A DNA stretch of 64,000 nucleotides from Xanthobacter aminoxidans (GCF_023571765.1 NZ_JAMJXC010000003.1:62001-126000), one strand, 5' to 3'. Positions 8,737 through 17,249 are shown, counted from the first letter of the stretch. The notes: generated by a model not told the origin, from the sequence alone. Translations and numbers: made by a program.

Positions 8737-8857
8737 CCTTCTCCCCTTGCGGGAGAAGGTGGATCGCGGCGCAGCCGCGAGACGGATGAGGGGAAGGCAG
8801 CAACAGAGCGCGATCCAACCCCTCACCCCCGGCCCCTCTCCCGCAAGGGGAGAGGGG
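8737..8857. repeat. REP/BIME-like pair of palindromes
   Basis: Two hairpins lie between the binding-protein gene and livH. The first is CCTTCTCCC at 8737-8745 with GGGAGAAGG at 8751-8759. The second is CCCCTCTCCC at 8833-8842 with GGGAGAGGGG at 8848-8857. The core CTCTCCCGCAAGGGGAGAG recurs at 14561-14584. Such elements are dispersed extragenic palindromes in Rhizobiales. Here the pair may also reduce transcription into livH relative to the binding-protein gene. Confidence 0.75.
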
Positions 8858-8901
8858 AGAAGCACCGTGCCGAATGCCCCGTCCGCCCCGAGAGACGCCC
8901 G

Positions 8902-9774
8902 ATGGACCTTGAACTCATCCTCATGCAGCTGTTCTCCGGGCTCGCGCTCGGGGCGATCCTGGTGATGGTCGCCCTCGGGCTCACCATCGTGTTCGGCATG
9001 CTGGGCATCGTGAATTTCGCCCATGGCGCCCTGTTCATGGTGGGGGCCTATGCGGGGCTGTGGGTCGCCGCGCAGACCGGCAGCTTCTGGTGGGCGCTCA
9101 TCGTCGCTCCCCTTGCGGTCGGCGTGCTGGGCATGCTGATCGAGCGCTTCCTGATCCGGCCGCTCTATGGCCGCACGCCGGATGATCCGCTGCTGCTCAC
9201 CTTCGGCCTTGGCTATGTGCTGGTGGAGGCCGTGCGCATCACCTTCGGCACGGACGGCATTCCCTTCTCGGCGCCCGACGCGCTTCAGGGCGTGGTGGAT
9301 CTCGGCGTCGGCTATTTCCCCATCTATCGCCTGTTCGTCATGGGCGTGGTGGCGGTCATCCTGCTGCTGCTCTGGGTGGCGCTGGAGAAGACCCGCTTCG
9401 GCCTCATCGTGCGGGCCGGCGCGCGCGATCCGCTCATCATGAAAGTGCTGGGGGTGGACGTGAGCCGGCTGTGGCTGCTGGTGTTCGGCCTCGGCGTCGG
9501 CCTCACCGCGCTCGGCGGCGTGCTGGCCGCGCCCATGCGCAACGTGAGCCCGGAGATGGGCACGCTGGTGCTGGCGGAGGCCTTCGTCGTCACCGTCATC
9601 GGCGGCATGGGATCGCTGCTCGGGGCCGTGGTGGCGGGGCTGCTCGTGGGCGTCGCCGTGAGCATGACCGCGCTGTTCGCTCCCGAGATGGCGACCATCG
9701 TCATGTTCGGCCTGATGGCTCTCATCCTCCTCGTCCGACCGCAGGGCCTGTTCGGCCGGCCGGCCGGCGCCTGA
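8902..9774 (+). CDS. Branched-chain amino acid-type ABC transporter permease, LivH-like
   Basis: The 290-residue inner-membrane protein has about eight hydrophobic segments. Its N-terminus shows LGLTIVFGMLGIVNFAHG, the conserved LivH signature. Near residues 205-235 it has VLAAPMRNVSPEMG followed by VVTVIGGMGSLLGAVVAGLL. It forms the channel with the LivM-like permease encoded next. The 174-base gap to the binding-protein gene carries REP-like palindromes. Confidence 0.9.
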   Translation: MDLELILMQLFSGLALGAILVMVALGLTIVFGMLGIVNFAHGALFMVGAYAGLWVAAQTGSFWWALIVAPLAVGVLGMLIERFLIRPLYGRTPDDPLLLTFGLGYVLVEAVRITFGTDGIPFSAPDALQGVVDLGVGYFPIYRLFVMGVVAVILLLLWVALEKTRFGLIVRAGARDPLIMKVLGVDVSRLWLLVFGLGVGLTALGGVLAAPMRNVSPEMGTLVLAEAFVVTVIGGMGSLLGAVVAGLLVGVAVSMTALFAPEMATIVMFGLMALILLVRPQGLFGRPAGA

Positions 9775-9805
9775 CGGAACCCGGCGCGTGAACGGAGACG
9801 ACACC

Positions 9806-10813
9806 ATGACCACAACCGACCTCGCCGCCGGGCAGGGCGTGGCGCCGCGCACCCTGCCGAAGGCCGGCGCCGCGCTGGATCGCTGGCGCGTGCCGCTCAC
9901 CATTGCCGTGCTGGCGGTGCTGCCCTTCGTGCTGCCGTCGCAGGCGCTGGCGGTGAACGTGCTGATCTACGGCCTGTTCACCGTCGGCTTCAACCTGCTG
10001 TTCGGCTACACGGGCCTTCTCTCCTTCGGCCATGCCGCCTTCTTCGGCACCGGGGCGTACCTGACAGGAATGGCCATCGCCCTTCTCGGCTTCGGCTGGT
10101 TTCCGGCCATGCTCACGGGCATCGTCGGCGCGAGCCTGCTCTCGGTGGTGATCGGCGCGCTCTCCATCCGCACGCGCGGCATCTATTTCTGCATGGTCAC
10201 TTTGGCGCTCGCGCAGCTCGTCTATTACGTCGCGCTCCAGGCGTCCGGCTGGACCGGCGGCGAGAACGGCCTGCGCGGCTTCACTGTGGTGAAGGCCGAC
10301 CTGATCGGCGGCTTCTCGGTGAACCTGCTGAACCCGCTGGCGAAATACTACTTCATCATGTTCTTCGCAGCGCTGGCGCTGTGGTTCGTGTCGCGGGTGC
10401 TGAACTCCCCCTTCGGCGCGGCCATCGAGGCGGTGCGCGAGAACGAAACCCGCGCCCGCGCCTGCGGCTTCGACGTGGAGCGCACCAAGCTCCTATCGTT
10501 CGTGCTCTCGGGCGCCCTGTGCGGCCTCGCCGGCACGCTTTCCGCGCTTCATCTCTCCATTGTACCGCTCGATGCGCTGGGCGTTCACACCTCGTCCATC
10601 GTGGTGATGATGACCATGCTGGGCGGCGCCGGCTCCTTCTTCGGGCCGTTCGTGGGGGCGCTGGTGTTCCTGCTCATCGAGGATGTCGCCTCGCTGTGGA
10701 CCACCCACTGGCAGCTCATCGTCGGCATCGTCTTCATCCTGTTCGTGCTGTTCCTGCCCAAGGGCATCTGGGGCAGCCTGATCCAGATCGTGCGCCGCAG
10801 GAGGGCGTCATGA
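9806..10813 (+). CDS. Branched-chain amino acid-type ABC transporter permease, LivM-like
   Basis: This encodes a 335-residue integral membrane protein. The ATG at 9806 is favoured over the GTG at 9788 because GGAG precedes it by eight bases. The LivM hallmark FNLLFGYTGLLSFGHAAFF lies around residues 62-80, and the EAA-like loop region includes AIEAVRENETRARACGF. The C-terminal segment GGAGSFFGPFVGAL is typical. It pairs with LivH, and its stop overlaps the LivG start (ATGA). Confidence 0.9.
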   Translation: MTTTDLAAGQGVAPRTLPKAGAALDRWRVPLTIAVLAVLPFVLPSQALAVNVLIYGLFTVGFNLLFGYTGLLSFGHAAFFGTGAYLTGMAIALLGFGWFPAMLTGIVGASLLSVVIGALSIRTRGIYFCMVTLALAQLVYYVALQASGWTGGENGLRGFTVVKADLIGGFSVNLLNPLAKYYFIMFFAALALWFVSRVLNSPFGAAIEAVRENETRARACGFDVERTKLLSFVLSGALCGLAGTLSALHLSIVPLDALGVHTSSIVVMMTMLGGAGSFFGPFVGALVFLLIEDVASLWTTHWQLIVGIVFILFVLFLPKGIWGSLIQIVRRRRAS

Positions 10814-11562
10814 GCGCGCTGATGGAAGTGACGGACGTGGGCCGCTCCTTCGGCGGCTTCGTGGCCCTCGCGGGCATCTCGGCCAGCTTCGAGCGCAACA
10901 AGGTGACGGCAGTGATCGGCCCCAATGGCGCCGGCAAGAGCACCTTCTTCAACGTGCTGTCCGGCGTGCTCCAGCCCTCGACCGGCTCCATCCGGTTCAA
11001 GGGGCAGGAGCTGAAGGGGCTGAAGCAGCACCGCTTCGCCCATCTCGGCATTGCCCGCTCCTACCAGATCACCAACCTCTTTCCCGAGCTGTCGGTGGAG
11101 GAGAACGTGCGTGTGGCGGCACAGGCACTGAAGACGCGCTACGACGTCTTCAGCCATCGCGATCGCTATCCCGAGCTGGCGCAGAAAGCAGAGGCGGCGC
11201 TGGCCGAGGTGGGCCTCACCCATCGCCGCGCCCGCCGCGCCCGCGACCTCGCCCATGGCGAGCAGCGGGCGCTGGAGATCGCCATCGCGCTGGTGGCGAA
11301 CCCCGAGCTTCTGCTGCTCGACGAGCCCACGGCCGGCATGGGGCCGGAAGAGACCAAGGAGATGGTGGCGCTCATCGAGCGCCTCGCGGCGGACCGCACC
11401 ATTCTCCTGGTCGAGCACAAGATGAAGATGATCCTCGGCCTGTCGGACCGCATCCTGGTGCTGCATCACGGCCGCCTCATCGCCGACGGCACGCCGACAG
11501 CGGTGCAGGCCGATCCGGAAGTCCGCCGCGTCTATCTGGGGCAGAACGATGGCTATGCTTGA
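10810..11562 (+). CDS. Branched-chain amino acid-type ABC transporter ATPase, LivG-like
   Basis: The 250-residue cytoplasmic ATPase has Walker A GPNGAGKST at residues 37-45 and Walker B LLLLDEPTAGMGPEET. The signature loop is degenerate (LAHGEQRALEIAIAL), as is common in LivG. The open frame continues far upstream, but the ATG at 10810 overlapping the permease stop matches the family start. It works with the LivF-like ATPase encoded next. Confidence 0.92.
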   Translation: MSALMEVTDVGRSFGGFVALAGISASFERNKVTAVIGPNGAGKSTFFNVLSGVLQPSTGSIRFKGQELKGLKQHRFAHLGIARSYQITNLFPELSVEENVRVAAQALKTRYDVFSHRDRYPELAQKAEAALAEVGLTHRRARRARDLAHGEQRALEIAIALVANPELLLLDEPTAGMGPEETKEMVALIERLAADRTILLVEHKMKMILGLSDRILVLHHGRLIADGTPTAVQADPEVRRVYLGQNDGYA

Positions 11563-12256
11563 GGTCGAGAAGCTCAATGCCTGGTACGGGCCGAGCCACG
11601 TCGTCCACGATCTGACGTTCAGGATCGAACAGGGCGAAATCGTCGCCCTCGTCGGTCGCAACGGCGCCGGCAAGACGTCCACCCTGCGGGCCATCATGGG
11701 GCTCATGCCGCGGGTGGAAGGCCGGGTGACGTTCGACGGCACGGATTTGCTGCCGCTCGGTGCCCACGCCCGCTTCCGCCTCGGTCTCGGCTACGTGCCG
11801 GAGGAGCGGCGCATCGTCTCCGGCCTTACGGTGCGGGAAAACCTGCAGCTCGGCCTCGTCGCCGCCGCCCGCACGGACGAGCGCGCGGCCATCGACGAGA
11901 TCGCCAAGAGCTTCCCGCGCCTGAAGGAGCGGCTGGAGCAGCAGGGGACCACCATGTCCGGTGGCGAGCAGCAGATGCTCGCCATCGCCCGCGCCATCAT
12001 TTCCAAGCCGAAGATGGTGCTGCTGGACGAGCCCTCCGAGGGCATCATGCCGGTGCTGGTGGAGGAGATGGGCGTGCTCTTCCGGCGGCTGCGCGACCAG
12101 GGCACGACGCTGCTTCTGGTGGAGCAGAACGTGGAATGGGCGCTCAATCTCGCGAGCCGCGCCATCATCATCGATCAGGGCGAGCTGGTGCATCAATCGA
12201 GCGCTGCTGCACTGCTCGCCGACAAGGACATCCAGGATCGCTATTGTGCGGTCTGA
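11549..12256 (+). CDS. Branched-chain amino acid-type ABC transporter ATPase, LivF-like
   Basis: This encodes a 235-residue ATPase with Walker A GRNGAGKTS at residues 36-44, signature MSGGEQQMLAIARA and Walker B MVLLDEPSEGIMP. The gene starts 14 bases inside the end of livG, showing translational coupling. It completes the first five-component importer. All parts are full length. Confidence 0.92.
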   Translation: MAMLEVEKLNAWYGPSHVVHDLTFRIEQGEIVALVGRNGAGKTSTLRAIMGLMPRVEGRVTFDGTDLLPLGAHARFRLGLGYVPEERRIVSGLTVRENLQLGLVAAARTDERAAIDEIAKSFPRLKERLEQQGTTMSGGEQQMLAIARAIISKPKMVLLDEPSEGIMPVLVEEMGVLFRRLRDQGTTLLLVEQNVEWALNLASRAIIIDQGELVHQSSAAALLADKDIQDRYCAV

Positions 12257-12310
12257 GCGCCATTGCCGAAGAGCGGCACGCGCGAACGAGAACAAGGGGA
12301 GGACCATCCC

Positions 12311-12784
12311 GTGGAACTGACCGGCGAATATCGCATCAGCGCCCCGCGCGAGACCGTGTGGAAGGCGATCCTTGATCCTGAGATGCTCAAGCGCTGCATT
12401 CCCGGCTGCAAGGAGCTGGAGCAGACGGGCGACAACGCCTATGCCGCCAAGGTGCAGGTGAAGGTCGGGCCGGTCTCGGCCACCTTCTCCGGCTCGGTGG
12501 AACTCACCGACATGGAGGCCCCGGCCGGTTGCCGCATCGTCGGGCAGGGCAATGGGGGCATCGCCGGCTTCGCCAAGGGCGAGGCCAAGGTGGCGCTGGC
12601 CGAGGATGGCGCCGATACCATCCTGACCTACGTGGCGGACGCCCAGATCGGCGGCAAGCTCGCCTCTCTTGGCGGGCGCCTCGTGCAGGCGACAGCCAAG
12701 AAGCTCTCCGACCAGTTCTTCACCAGCTTCGCCGAAGCGCTGAACGCGCCGGCCGAGGTGCCTCCGGCGGCCGAGGCGTCCTGA
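12311..12784 (+). CDS. CoxG-like SRPBCC protein (carbon monoxide dehydrogenase subunit G family)
   Basis: The 157-residue protein starts at a GTG preceded by GGGGAGG with good spacing. An upstream ATG at 12263 lacks this and would add a charged leader. The fold family is SRPBCC/START-like. Characteristic segments are YRISAPRETVWKAILDPEML and RCIPGCKELEQ near the N-terminus, with GKLASLGGRLVQATAKKL near the end. In CO dehydrogenase clusters CoxG helps membrane anchoring and maturation of the hydroxylase. The ABC importer lies between it and the hydroxylase genes, but all share one operon, so it probably serves this hydroxylase. Confidence 0.85.
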   Translation: MELTGEYRISAPRETVWKAILDPEMLKRCIPGCKELEQTGDNAYAAKVQVKVGPVSATFSGSVELTDMEAPAGCRIVGQGNGGIAGFAKGEAKVALAEDGADTILTYVADAQIGGKLASLGGRLVQATAKKLSDQFFTSFAEALNAPAEVPPAAEAS

Positions 12785-12851
12785 CCATCACACTGGTCCC
12801 GAGGCCGGCGCAGGTCTGCTGTAGCTTACGTCGGCCTCACTTCACCCGGGT

Positions 12852-13199
12852 TCACTTTATCCGCGCCGCATAATCCTCCGGCTTGAAGCCGACGATCAGA
12901 TCGCGCCCGTGCTCCAGCACCGGGCGCTTGATCATGGAGGGGTGCGCCAGCATCAGCGCCAGAGCCTTTGCCTCGTCGATGTGGGCCTTGTCGGCGTCAG
13001 GGAGCTTCCTGAAGGTCGTGCCGGCCCTGTTAAGCAGCTTTTCCCAGCCGACCTTCTTCGCCCAGCCCTGAAGCGTGTTCGCGTCTATGCCGGCCGACTT
13101 GTAGTCGTGGAAGGCATAGGCGACGCCCTTCTCGTCGAGCCAGGCGCGCGCCTTCTTCATGGTGTCGCAGGCCTTGATGCCGTAGATCGTCGTCGTCAT
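12852..13199 (-). CDS. ArsC/Spx/YffB-family thioredoxin-fold protein
   Basis: This encodes a 115-residue protein from the ATG at 13197-13199, which follows GGGGGA. It opens MTTTIYGIKACDTMKKARAW. It has one active-site Cys (Cys11), not a CxxC pair, followed by the conserved C-terminal IKRPVLEHG. This is the ArsC/YffB family with a thioredoxin fold. YffB-like members are probably glutathione-dependent thiol reductases, and true arsenate reduction is not implied because no ars genes are present. It converges with the CoxG operon and is divergent from the DUF6166 gene. Confidence 0.88.
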   Translation of the reverse strand: MTTTIYGIKACDTMKKARAWLDEKGVAYAFHDYKSAGIDANTLQGWAKKVGWEKLLNRAGTTFRKLPDADKAHIDEAKALALMLAHPSMIKRPVLEHGRDLIVGFKPEDYAARIK

Positions 13200-13353
13200 C
13201 GCAATCCCCCGTCTGAAAGCACCGACCTTACCCGAGGGCGCGCCGCCGCGCGCGCGGCTTTCGCGTCGCAGGGCCGTTGAACGGTTCCTGCTGCTCATGT
13301 AACATATCAGTGCAATCCCAATTGGACGGGCAATAACAGGCAGGGCAGGACGC

Positions 13354-13650
13354 ATGAAGACCTATCGGGGAGACCGCACCATCGACGGCATCGCGGTGAC
13401 GGTGGACGGCAAGCCGCTGCCGCAGCGCACCGACATCGCCAAACTGAGCAGCGACGGCTTCGAGTGGAGCTATGAGGGGCAGGCCCCCGCCCAACTCGCC
13501 CTCGCCTTGCTCGCCGACCACCTCGGCGACGACCGGCGCGCCTATTCGCTGCACGACCAGTTCATGCGCGACGTGGTCGCCAATTTCGCCAACGAGTGGG
13601 AGATGACCTCCGACGATATCGACGCCGCGCTCCACCGCGTCGCAGCCTGA
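13354..13650 (+). CDS. DUF6166 domain protein
   Basis: The small 98-residue soluble protein opens MKTYRGDRTIDGIAVTVDG and contains SSDGFEWSYEGQAPAQLALAL and HDQFMRDVVANFANEWEM. These match the DUF6166 family found across proteobacteria and some phages. The function is unknown. It is monocistronic, upstream of the GntR gene by 73 bases. Confidence 0.75.
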   Translation: MKTYRGDRTIDGIAVTVDGKPLPQRTDIAKLSSDGFEWSYEGQAPAQLALALLADHLGDDRRAYSLHDQFMRDVVANFANEWEMTSDDIDAALHRVAA

Positions 13651-13678
13651 TCGGCATCCGCCCGAGGCTTGACGGCAG

Positions 13679-13703
13679 GAGACGAATCCGTCGTCTCAGA
13701 GAC
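13679..13703. promoter_or_regulatory. Tandem palindromes upstream of the GntR gene
   Basis: GAGACGA (13679-13685) and TCGTCTC (13691-13697) form one inverted repeat. GTCTC-A-GAGAC (13693-13703) forms a second that shares the middle arm. The pair sits about 20-45 bases before the GntR start codon. This suits autoregulation, and FadR/FCD regulators often recognise GTCT/AGAC-type half-sites. Binding is inferred. Confidence 0.45.
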
Positions 13704-13723
13704 AAGGCAGGGGAGCAAGCGGC

Positions 13724-14548
13724 ATGGCGAAGGCGGGGTCCAAGGCAGGGGCCATTGCGGGTTCCGTGGCGCCGGTGCGGCGCCAGAAGCGGCAATCCGC
13801 GCTGGCCGGAGGTGAAGGCGCGCTTGATCTCCTGTTGGAGCCGCTCCGCGAAACTCGCAAGGAGCCTCGCACCCCGGCCCGTCGCGCCCGCAAGGATGAG
13901 CCGGTGACCGAGGATGCGAGCCTCACCGATCGCGCCTACCGCATCCTTGAGGAACTGATCGCGACCCTGCAACTGCCCCCGGGCGCGGTGCTTTCCGAAC
14001 TCACGCTTTCCGACCGGCTGAAGATCGGCCGCACGCCCATCCGCGAGGCACTGCAACGCCTTGCCCGCGACGGGCTGGTCGTGGTGCTGCCGCGGCGCGG
14101 CGTGCTGGTGTCGGATATCAACCTGCGCACCCAGCTTCGCCTGCTGGAGGTGCGGCGTGTGCTGGAGGTGCTGATGGCCGGCCTCGCCGCCGAGCGCGCC
14201 ACGGCCGAGGAGCGGGACGCCTTCGCCGAGATCGCCGGCTCCATGCGGCAGGCGGCCGAGGTGGAGGACGACCTCGCTTTCATGCGCCTTGATCGGCGCT
14301 TCAACCTTTTGATGGCGCAGGCGTCGCGCAACGAGTTCGCGGTGCGCTCCATGGGCCTCATGAACGCCCTGTCGCGTCGCTTCTGGTACCAGCATTACCG
14401 GGAGGTCGCCGACCTGCCGCTCGCCGCCCGGCTCCACGCCGAGGTGGCCGAGGCGGTGGCCCGCCGCGACCGCAAAGGGGCCGAGACCGCGGCTGCCAAC
14501 CTCGTGGATTATATCGAGGATTTCGCCCGCAAGACCCTGGATGCGTGA
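13724..14548 (+). CDS. GntR-family (FCD/FadR type) transcriptional regulator
   Basis: The 274-residue protein has a basic, Ala/Arg-rich leader of about 65 residues. A winged helix-turn-helix follows (about 67-135) with LKIGRTPIREALQRLARDGL, then an all-helical FCD domain with LLEVRRVLEVLMAGLAA and MRLDRRFNLLMAQAS. The long leader is unusual for the family, but a GGGGAG ribosome site supports this start. It converges on the alcohol dehydrogenase/Liv operon across a strong palindrome and may control that operon or the divergent hydroxylase operon (inference). Confidence 0.87.
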   Translation: MAKAGSKAGAIAGSVAPVRRQKRQSALAGGEGALDLLLEPLRETRKEPRTPARRARKDEPVTEDASLTDRAYRILEELIATLQLPPGAVLSELTLSDRLKIGRTPIREALQRLARDGLVVVLPRRGVLVSDINLRTQLRLLEVRRVLEVLMAGLAAERATAEERDAFAEIAGSMRQAAEVEDDLAFMRLDRRFNLLMAQASRNEFAVRSMGLMNALSRRFWYQHYREVADLPLAARLHAEVAEAVARRDRKGAETAAANLVDYIEDFARKTLDA

Positions 14549-14549
14549 G

Positions 14550-14594
14550 GGCTCGAGGCTCCCTCTCCCGCAAGGGGAGAGGGAGCCTCGAGCC
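14550..14594. terminator. Bidirectional terminator-like hairpin built on a REP element
   Basis: There are perfect 20-bp arms at 14550-14569 and 14575-14594 with a 5-base loop. It lies between the convergent GntR and alcohol dehydrogenase genes. The centre is the same CTCTCCCGCAAGGGGAGAG motif as in the 8.8 kb element. The outer GGCTCGAGGCTC arms extend it. No T tract is present on either strand. Confidence 0.7.
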
Positions 14595-14595
14595 T

Positions 14596-15705
14596 TCAGA
14601 AGATCACGACGCTGCGAATGGTCTCGCCCGCCTTCAGCGCGGCGAACCCCGCGTTGATCTCCTCCAGCGCGATCCGTCGGGAGATCAGGCCCTTGAGGTC
14701 CAGCCGTCCGGCAAGCGCGGCTCGAGCGAGGAAGGGGAAGTCGCGGGCAGGGCGGGCACCGCCATAGGAGACGCGGCGGATGCGCTTTTCCGCCATCAGC
14801 GAGCCCCAGCGGAAGGACACGTCCTTCGTCACGTCGATCTTGCCGAGCCAGATCACCTCGCCGCCCGGCCGCACCGCCTCCACCGTCGCGCGGAAGGCAA
14901 TCGGGCTGCCGGCCGATTCCAGCACCACGTCGGCACCGCGGCCTTGGGTGAGCGCGCGGGCCGCCTCCACCACGTTGCCCGTGCGGGCATTCACCGTGTG
15001 GGTGGCCCCCATGGCGCGGGCGAGGGCGAGCTTGGCATCATCGAGATCGGCGGCAAGGATGGTCTCTGCGCCTGCCAGCCTCGCCCCCTGCACCGCCGCG
15101 AGGCCCACGGCGCCGCACCCGATGACGAGGGCCGTATCGCCGGGCCCGATGTGCGCCACGTTCAATGCCGCGCCCACGCCGGTCATGATCCCGCAGCCGA
15201 TGAGGCACGCCTCGTCAAACGGAAGTTCTTTGGGCACCGGCACGGCCTGCTGGTCCGTGACGATGCAGTATTCGCCGAAGGCGCCGAGGAACATGAGGTT
15301 CCCCAGCTCCCGCCCGTCCGCGAGCCGCGCCTTGGCGGCGCCGTCGAAGGCACGGGCCTTCGGACCTTCCGCGAGATAGCCCTCGCACAGGATGGGCAGC
15401 GCGCGGTCGCAATAGAAGCAGTGGCCGCAATGGGGATTCCAGGAGAGCACCACATGGTCGCCCTTGCGGACGCCCTTCGCCTCCCGCCCTACATCCTCCA
15501 CGATGCCCGCCGCCTCGTGGCCGAGCACGATGGGCATGGGGTAGACGAGGCCGCCCTCGATCACCTCGAGATCGGTATGGCACAGCCCGGCCGCCTTGAT
15601 GCGCACGAGCACGTCGGATGGCCCGAGCGGGGCCGCCTCCACCGTCTCGATGGCGAGCGGCGTCTGCGGCGCGTGGAGCACCGCGGCACGATAGGTGAGG
15701 GGCAT
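14596..15705 (-). CDS. Zinc-dependent alcohol dehydrogenase (class III-like MDR)
   Basis: The 369-residue cytoplasmic enzyme has catalytic zinc ligands in GLCHTD (Cys42) and GHEAAG (His63, Glu64). A structural zinc loop follows with the CGHCFYCDRALPILC spacing, and the Rossmann motif is VIGCGAVGLAAVQGA. It is about the size of Zn-MDR alcohol or mycothiol/glutathione-type formaldehyde dehydrogenases. It is the last gene of the minus-strand Liv operon, three bases after livF. It therefore probably oxidises an alcohol derived from the imported compound or made by the divergent hydroxylase (inference). Confidence 0.88.
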   Translation of the reverse strand: MPLTYRAAVLHAPQTPLAIETVEAAPLGPSDVLVRIKAAGLCHTDLEVIEGGLVYPMPIVLGHEAAGIVEDVGREAKGVRKGDHVVLSWNPHCGHCFYCDRALPILCEGYLAEGPKARAFDGAAKARLADGRELGNLMFLGAFGEYCIVTDQQAVPVPKELPFDEACLIGCGIMTGVGAALNVAHIGPGDTALVIGCGAVGLAAVQGARLAGAETILAADLDDAKLALARAMGATHTVNARTGNVVEAARALTQGRGADVVLESAGSPIAFRATVEAVRPGGEVIWLGKIDVTKDVSFRWGSLMAEKRIRRVSYGGARPARDFPFLARAALAGRLDLKGLISRRIALEEINAGFAALKAGETIRSVVIF

Positions 15706-15708
15706 GGG

Positions 15709-16431
15709 TCAGGTGTGCTCCAGCTCCACCTCGCCGGCGATGACGCGCATGACCGCCTTGTCGCGGTACGCCTCCGCCAGCGTGCCGGAGAAGATCATCT
15801 CGCCGCGCTCCAGCACGTAAAGGCGATCCACATAATCCGGGAGGTGGTGGACGTTGGATTCCGCCATCAGCACGGCCTGCCCCATGGCGCGGATGGAGGC
15901 GATGCCCTCCGAGATCACCGGGATGATGGCCGGCGACAGCCCCTCGAACGGCTCGTCGAGCAGGAGAAGGCTCGGGTCGAGGGCGAGTGCCCGCGCCACC
16001 GACACCATCTTGCGCTCGCCGCCGGAGAGCTGCGCTCCGCCCCGGTGCAGATACTGCCGGAGCTTGGGGAATACGGTGAGGGAGCGCTCGACGCGGTCCT
16101 TCTCCGACATCTTCGAGCGCCGCGTCCAGGTCGGCAGCTCCAGATTCTCGGCGACCGTGAGGTCGGCATAGACCTCCGATTCCTCCGGCGAGAAGCCCAC
16201 GCCCATCTGCGCGATCTCATGCGGCGCGCGGCCGATCAGTTCCTTGCCGGCGAAGCGGATGGAGCCGGCGACAGGCTTGCGATAGCCCATGATGGAGCGG
16301 AACGTGGTGGTCTTGCCCGCGCCGTTGCGGCCGATGAGGCAGACGAGTTCGCCCGGCTCCACGGCGAGGTCGATACCGGACAGGATGCGGCTGCCGGCGA
16401 TATCCACCTTGAGGCCCGAAATGCTCAGCAT
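15709..16431 (-). CDS. Branched-chain amino acid-type ABC transporter ATPase, LivF-like
   Basis: This encodes a 240-residue ATPase. Walker A is GRNGAGKTT near residues 37-45, the signature LSGGERKMVSVARAL and Walker B LLLLDEPFEGLSP. The LivF-specific MAESNVHH replaces the usual H-loop VEQN. It overlaps the upstream ATPase gene by seven bases and is part of the second five-component importer. Confidence 0.92.
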   Translation of the reverse strand: MLSISGLKVDIAGSRILSGIDLAVEPGELVCLIGRNGAGKTTTFRSIMGYRKPVAGSIRFAGKELIGRAPHEIAQMGVGFSPEESEVYADLTVAENLELPTWTRRSKMSEKDRVERSLTVFPKLRQYLHRGGAQLSGGERKMVSVARALALDPSLLLLDEPFEGLSPAIIPVISEGIASIRAMGQAVLMAESNVHHLPDYVDRLYVLERGEMIFSGTLAEAYRDKAVMRVIAGEVELEHT

Positions 16432-17246
16432 GGGCGGCTCTCCTGAACGGCGGCTTTCGGGGCCATTTCTCTGGGGGGCACCTTGGGCGGGCGCGTACCC
16501 ACCACGGCGGCGATGAGGGCGGGATCCTTGAAGAAGGTTTCCGGCTTCTCATCGGCGAGAACGGTACCCGCCTGGAGCGCGACGATGCGGTCCGAGTAGC
16601 GGGCCACGAGGTCCATGTCGTGCTCCACCTGGATGATGCCGCGCACGCCGGCCTTGCGGGACGCGGAAACCAGCAGCTCCATGATGGCGTGCTTGTCGCC
16701 GGTGGAAACGCCGGAGGTGGGTTCGTCGATAAGGATGAGTTCCGGCTTGAGCGCGAAGGCGCTCGCCACGTCCAGCAGCTTCTTCTCGCCCTGGGAGAGG
16801 GCGCTCGCCTGCTGGTCCAGGCGGTGGCGCAGGTTGAAGATGTCGGCCACCTCCTCCACGGCATCGCGAATCTCGCGATCCCCGCCGAGGCTGCGGAAGG
16901 GATTGCCGATGCGCCTGAGGCGTGACGCAGCGGCGACACCCAGCGTCTCCCGCACCGTAAGCTCGGGGAAGATGTTCACCAGCTGGAACCCCCGCGCCAT
17001 GCCCCGGCGGGAGAGTTCCACCGGCCCGATGCCGGCGATGTCCTGCCCGCGGAAATGGACGTGGCCAGACGTCGGCTTCAGCAGCCCCGTCAGCACGTTG
17101 ACGAGGGTGGACTTGCCGGCGCCGTTGGGGCCGACGATGGAGATGAATTCACCATCGTCCACATGCACCGAGACGTTCCGGAGCGCATGGAAATCGCCGT
17201 AGCTCTTGGAGACCTGATGGGCGGAGAGAAGGGCGCGTGAGGCCAT
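16425..17246 (-). CDS. Branched-chain amino acid-type ABC transporter ATPase, LivG-like
   Basis: This encodes a 273-residue ATPase with Walker A GPNGAGKST near residues 39-47, signature LSQGEKKLLDVASAF and Walker B LILIDEPTSGVS. Its C-terminal tail of about 25 residues beyond the core (RPPKVPPREM and onward) is slightly longer than in most LivG proteins. It lies three bases from the LivM-like permease gene. Confidence 0.92.
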   Translation of the reverse strand: MASRALLSAHQVSKSYGDFHALRNVSVHVDDGEFISIVGPNGAGKSTLVNVLTGLLKPTSGHVHFRGQDIAGIGPVELSRRGMARGFQLVNIFPELTVRETLGVAAASRLRRIGNPFRSLGGDREIRDAVEEVADIFNLRHRLDQQASALSQGEKKLLDVASAFALKPELILIDEPTSGVSTGDKHAIMELLVSASRKAGVRGIIQVEHDMDLVARYSDRIVALQAGTVLADEKPETFFKDPALIAAVVGTRPPKVPPREMAPKAAVQESRPC

Positions 17247-17249
17247 GGG

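Noticed and set aside
7348-9903. 851-codon minus-strand open frame across the importer genes
   Set aside because: It overlaps three well-supported plus-strand genes and translates to His/Arg/Glu-rich shadow sequence.
12852-13199. Arsenate reductase for arsenic resistance
   Set aside because: No arsR, arsB/acr3 or arsH neighbours; the sequence fits the general YffB/Spx-like branch better.
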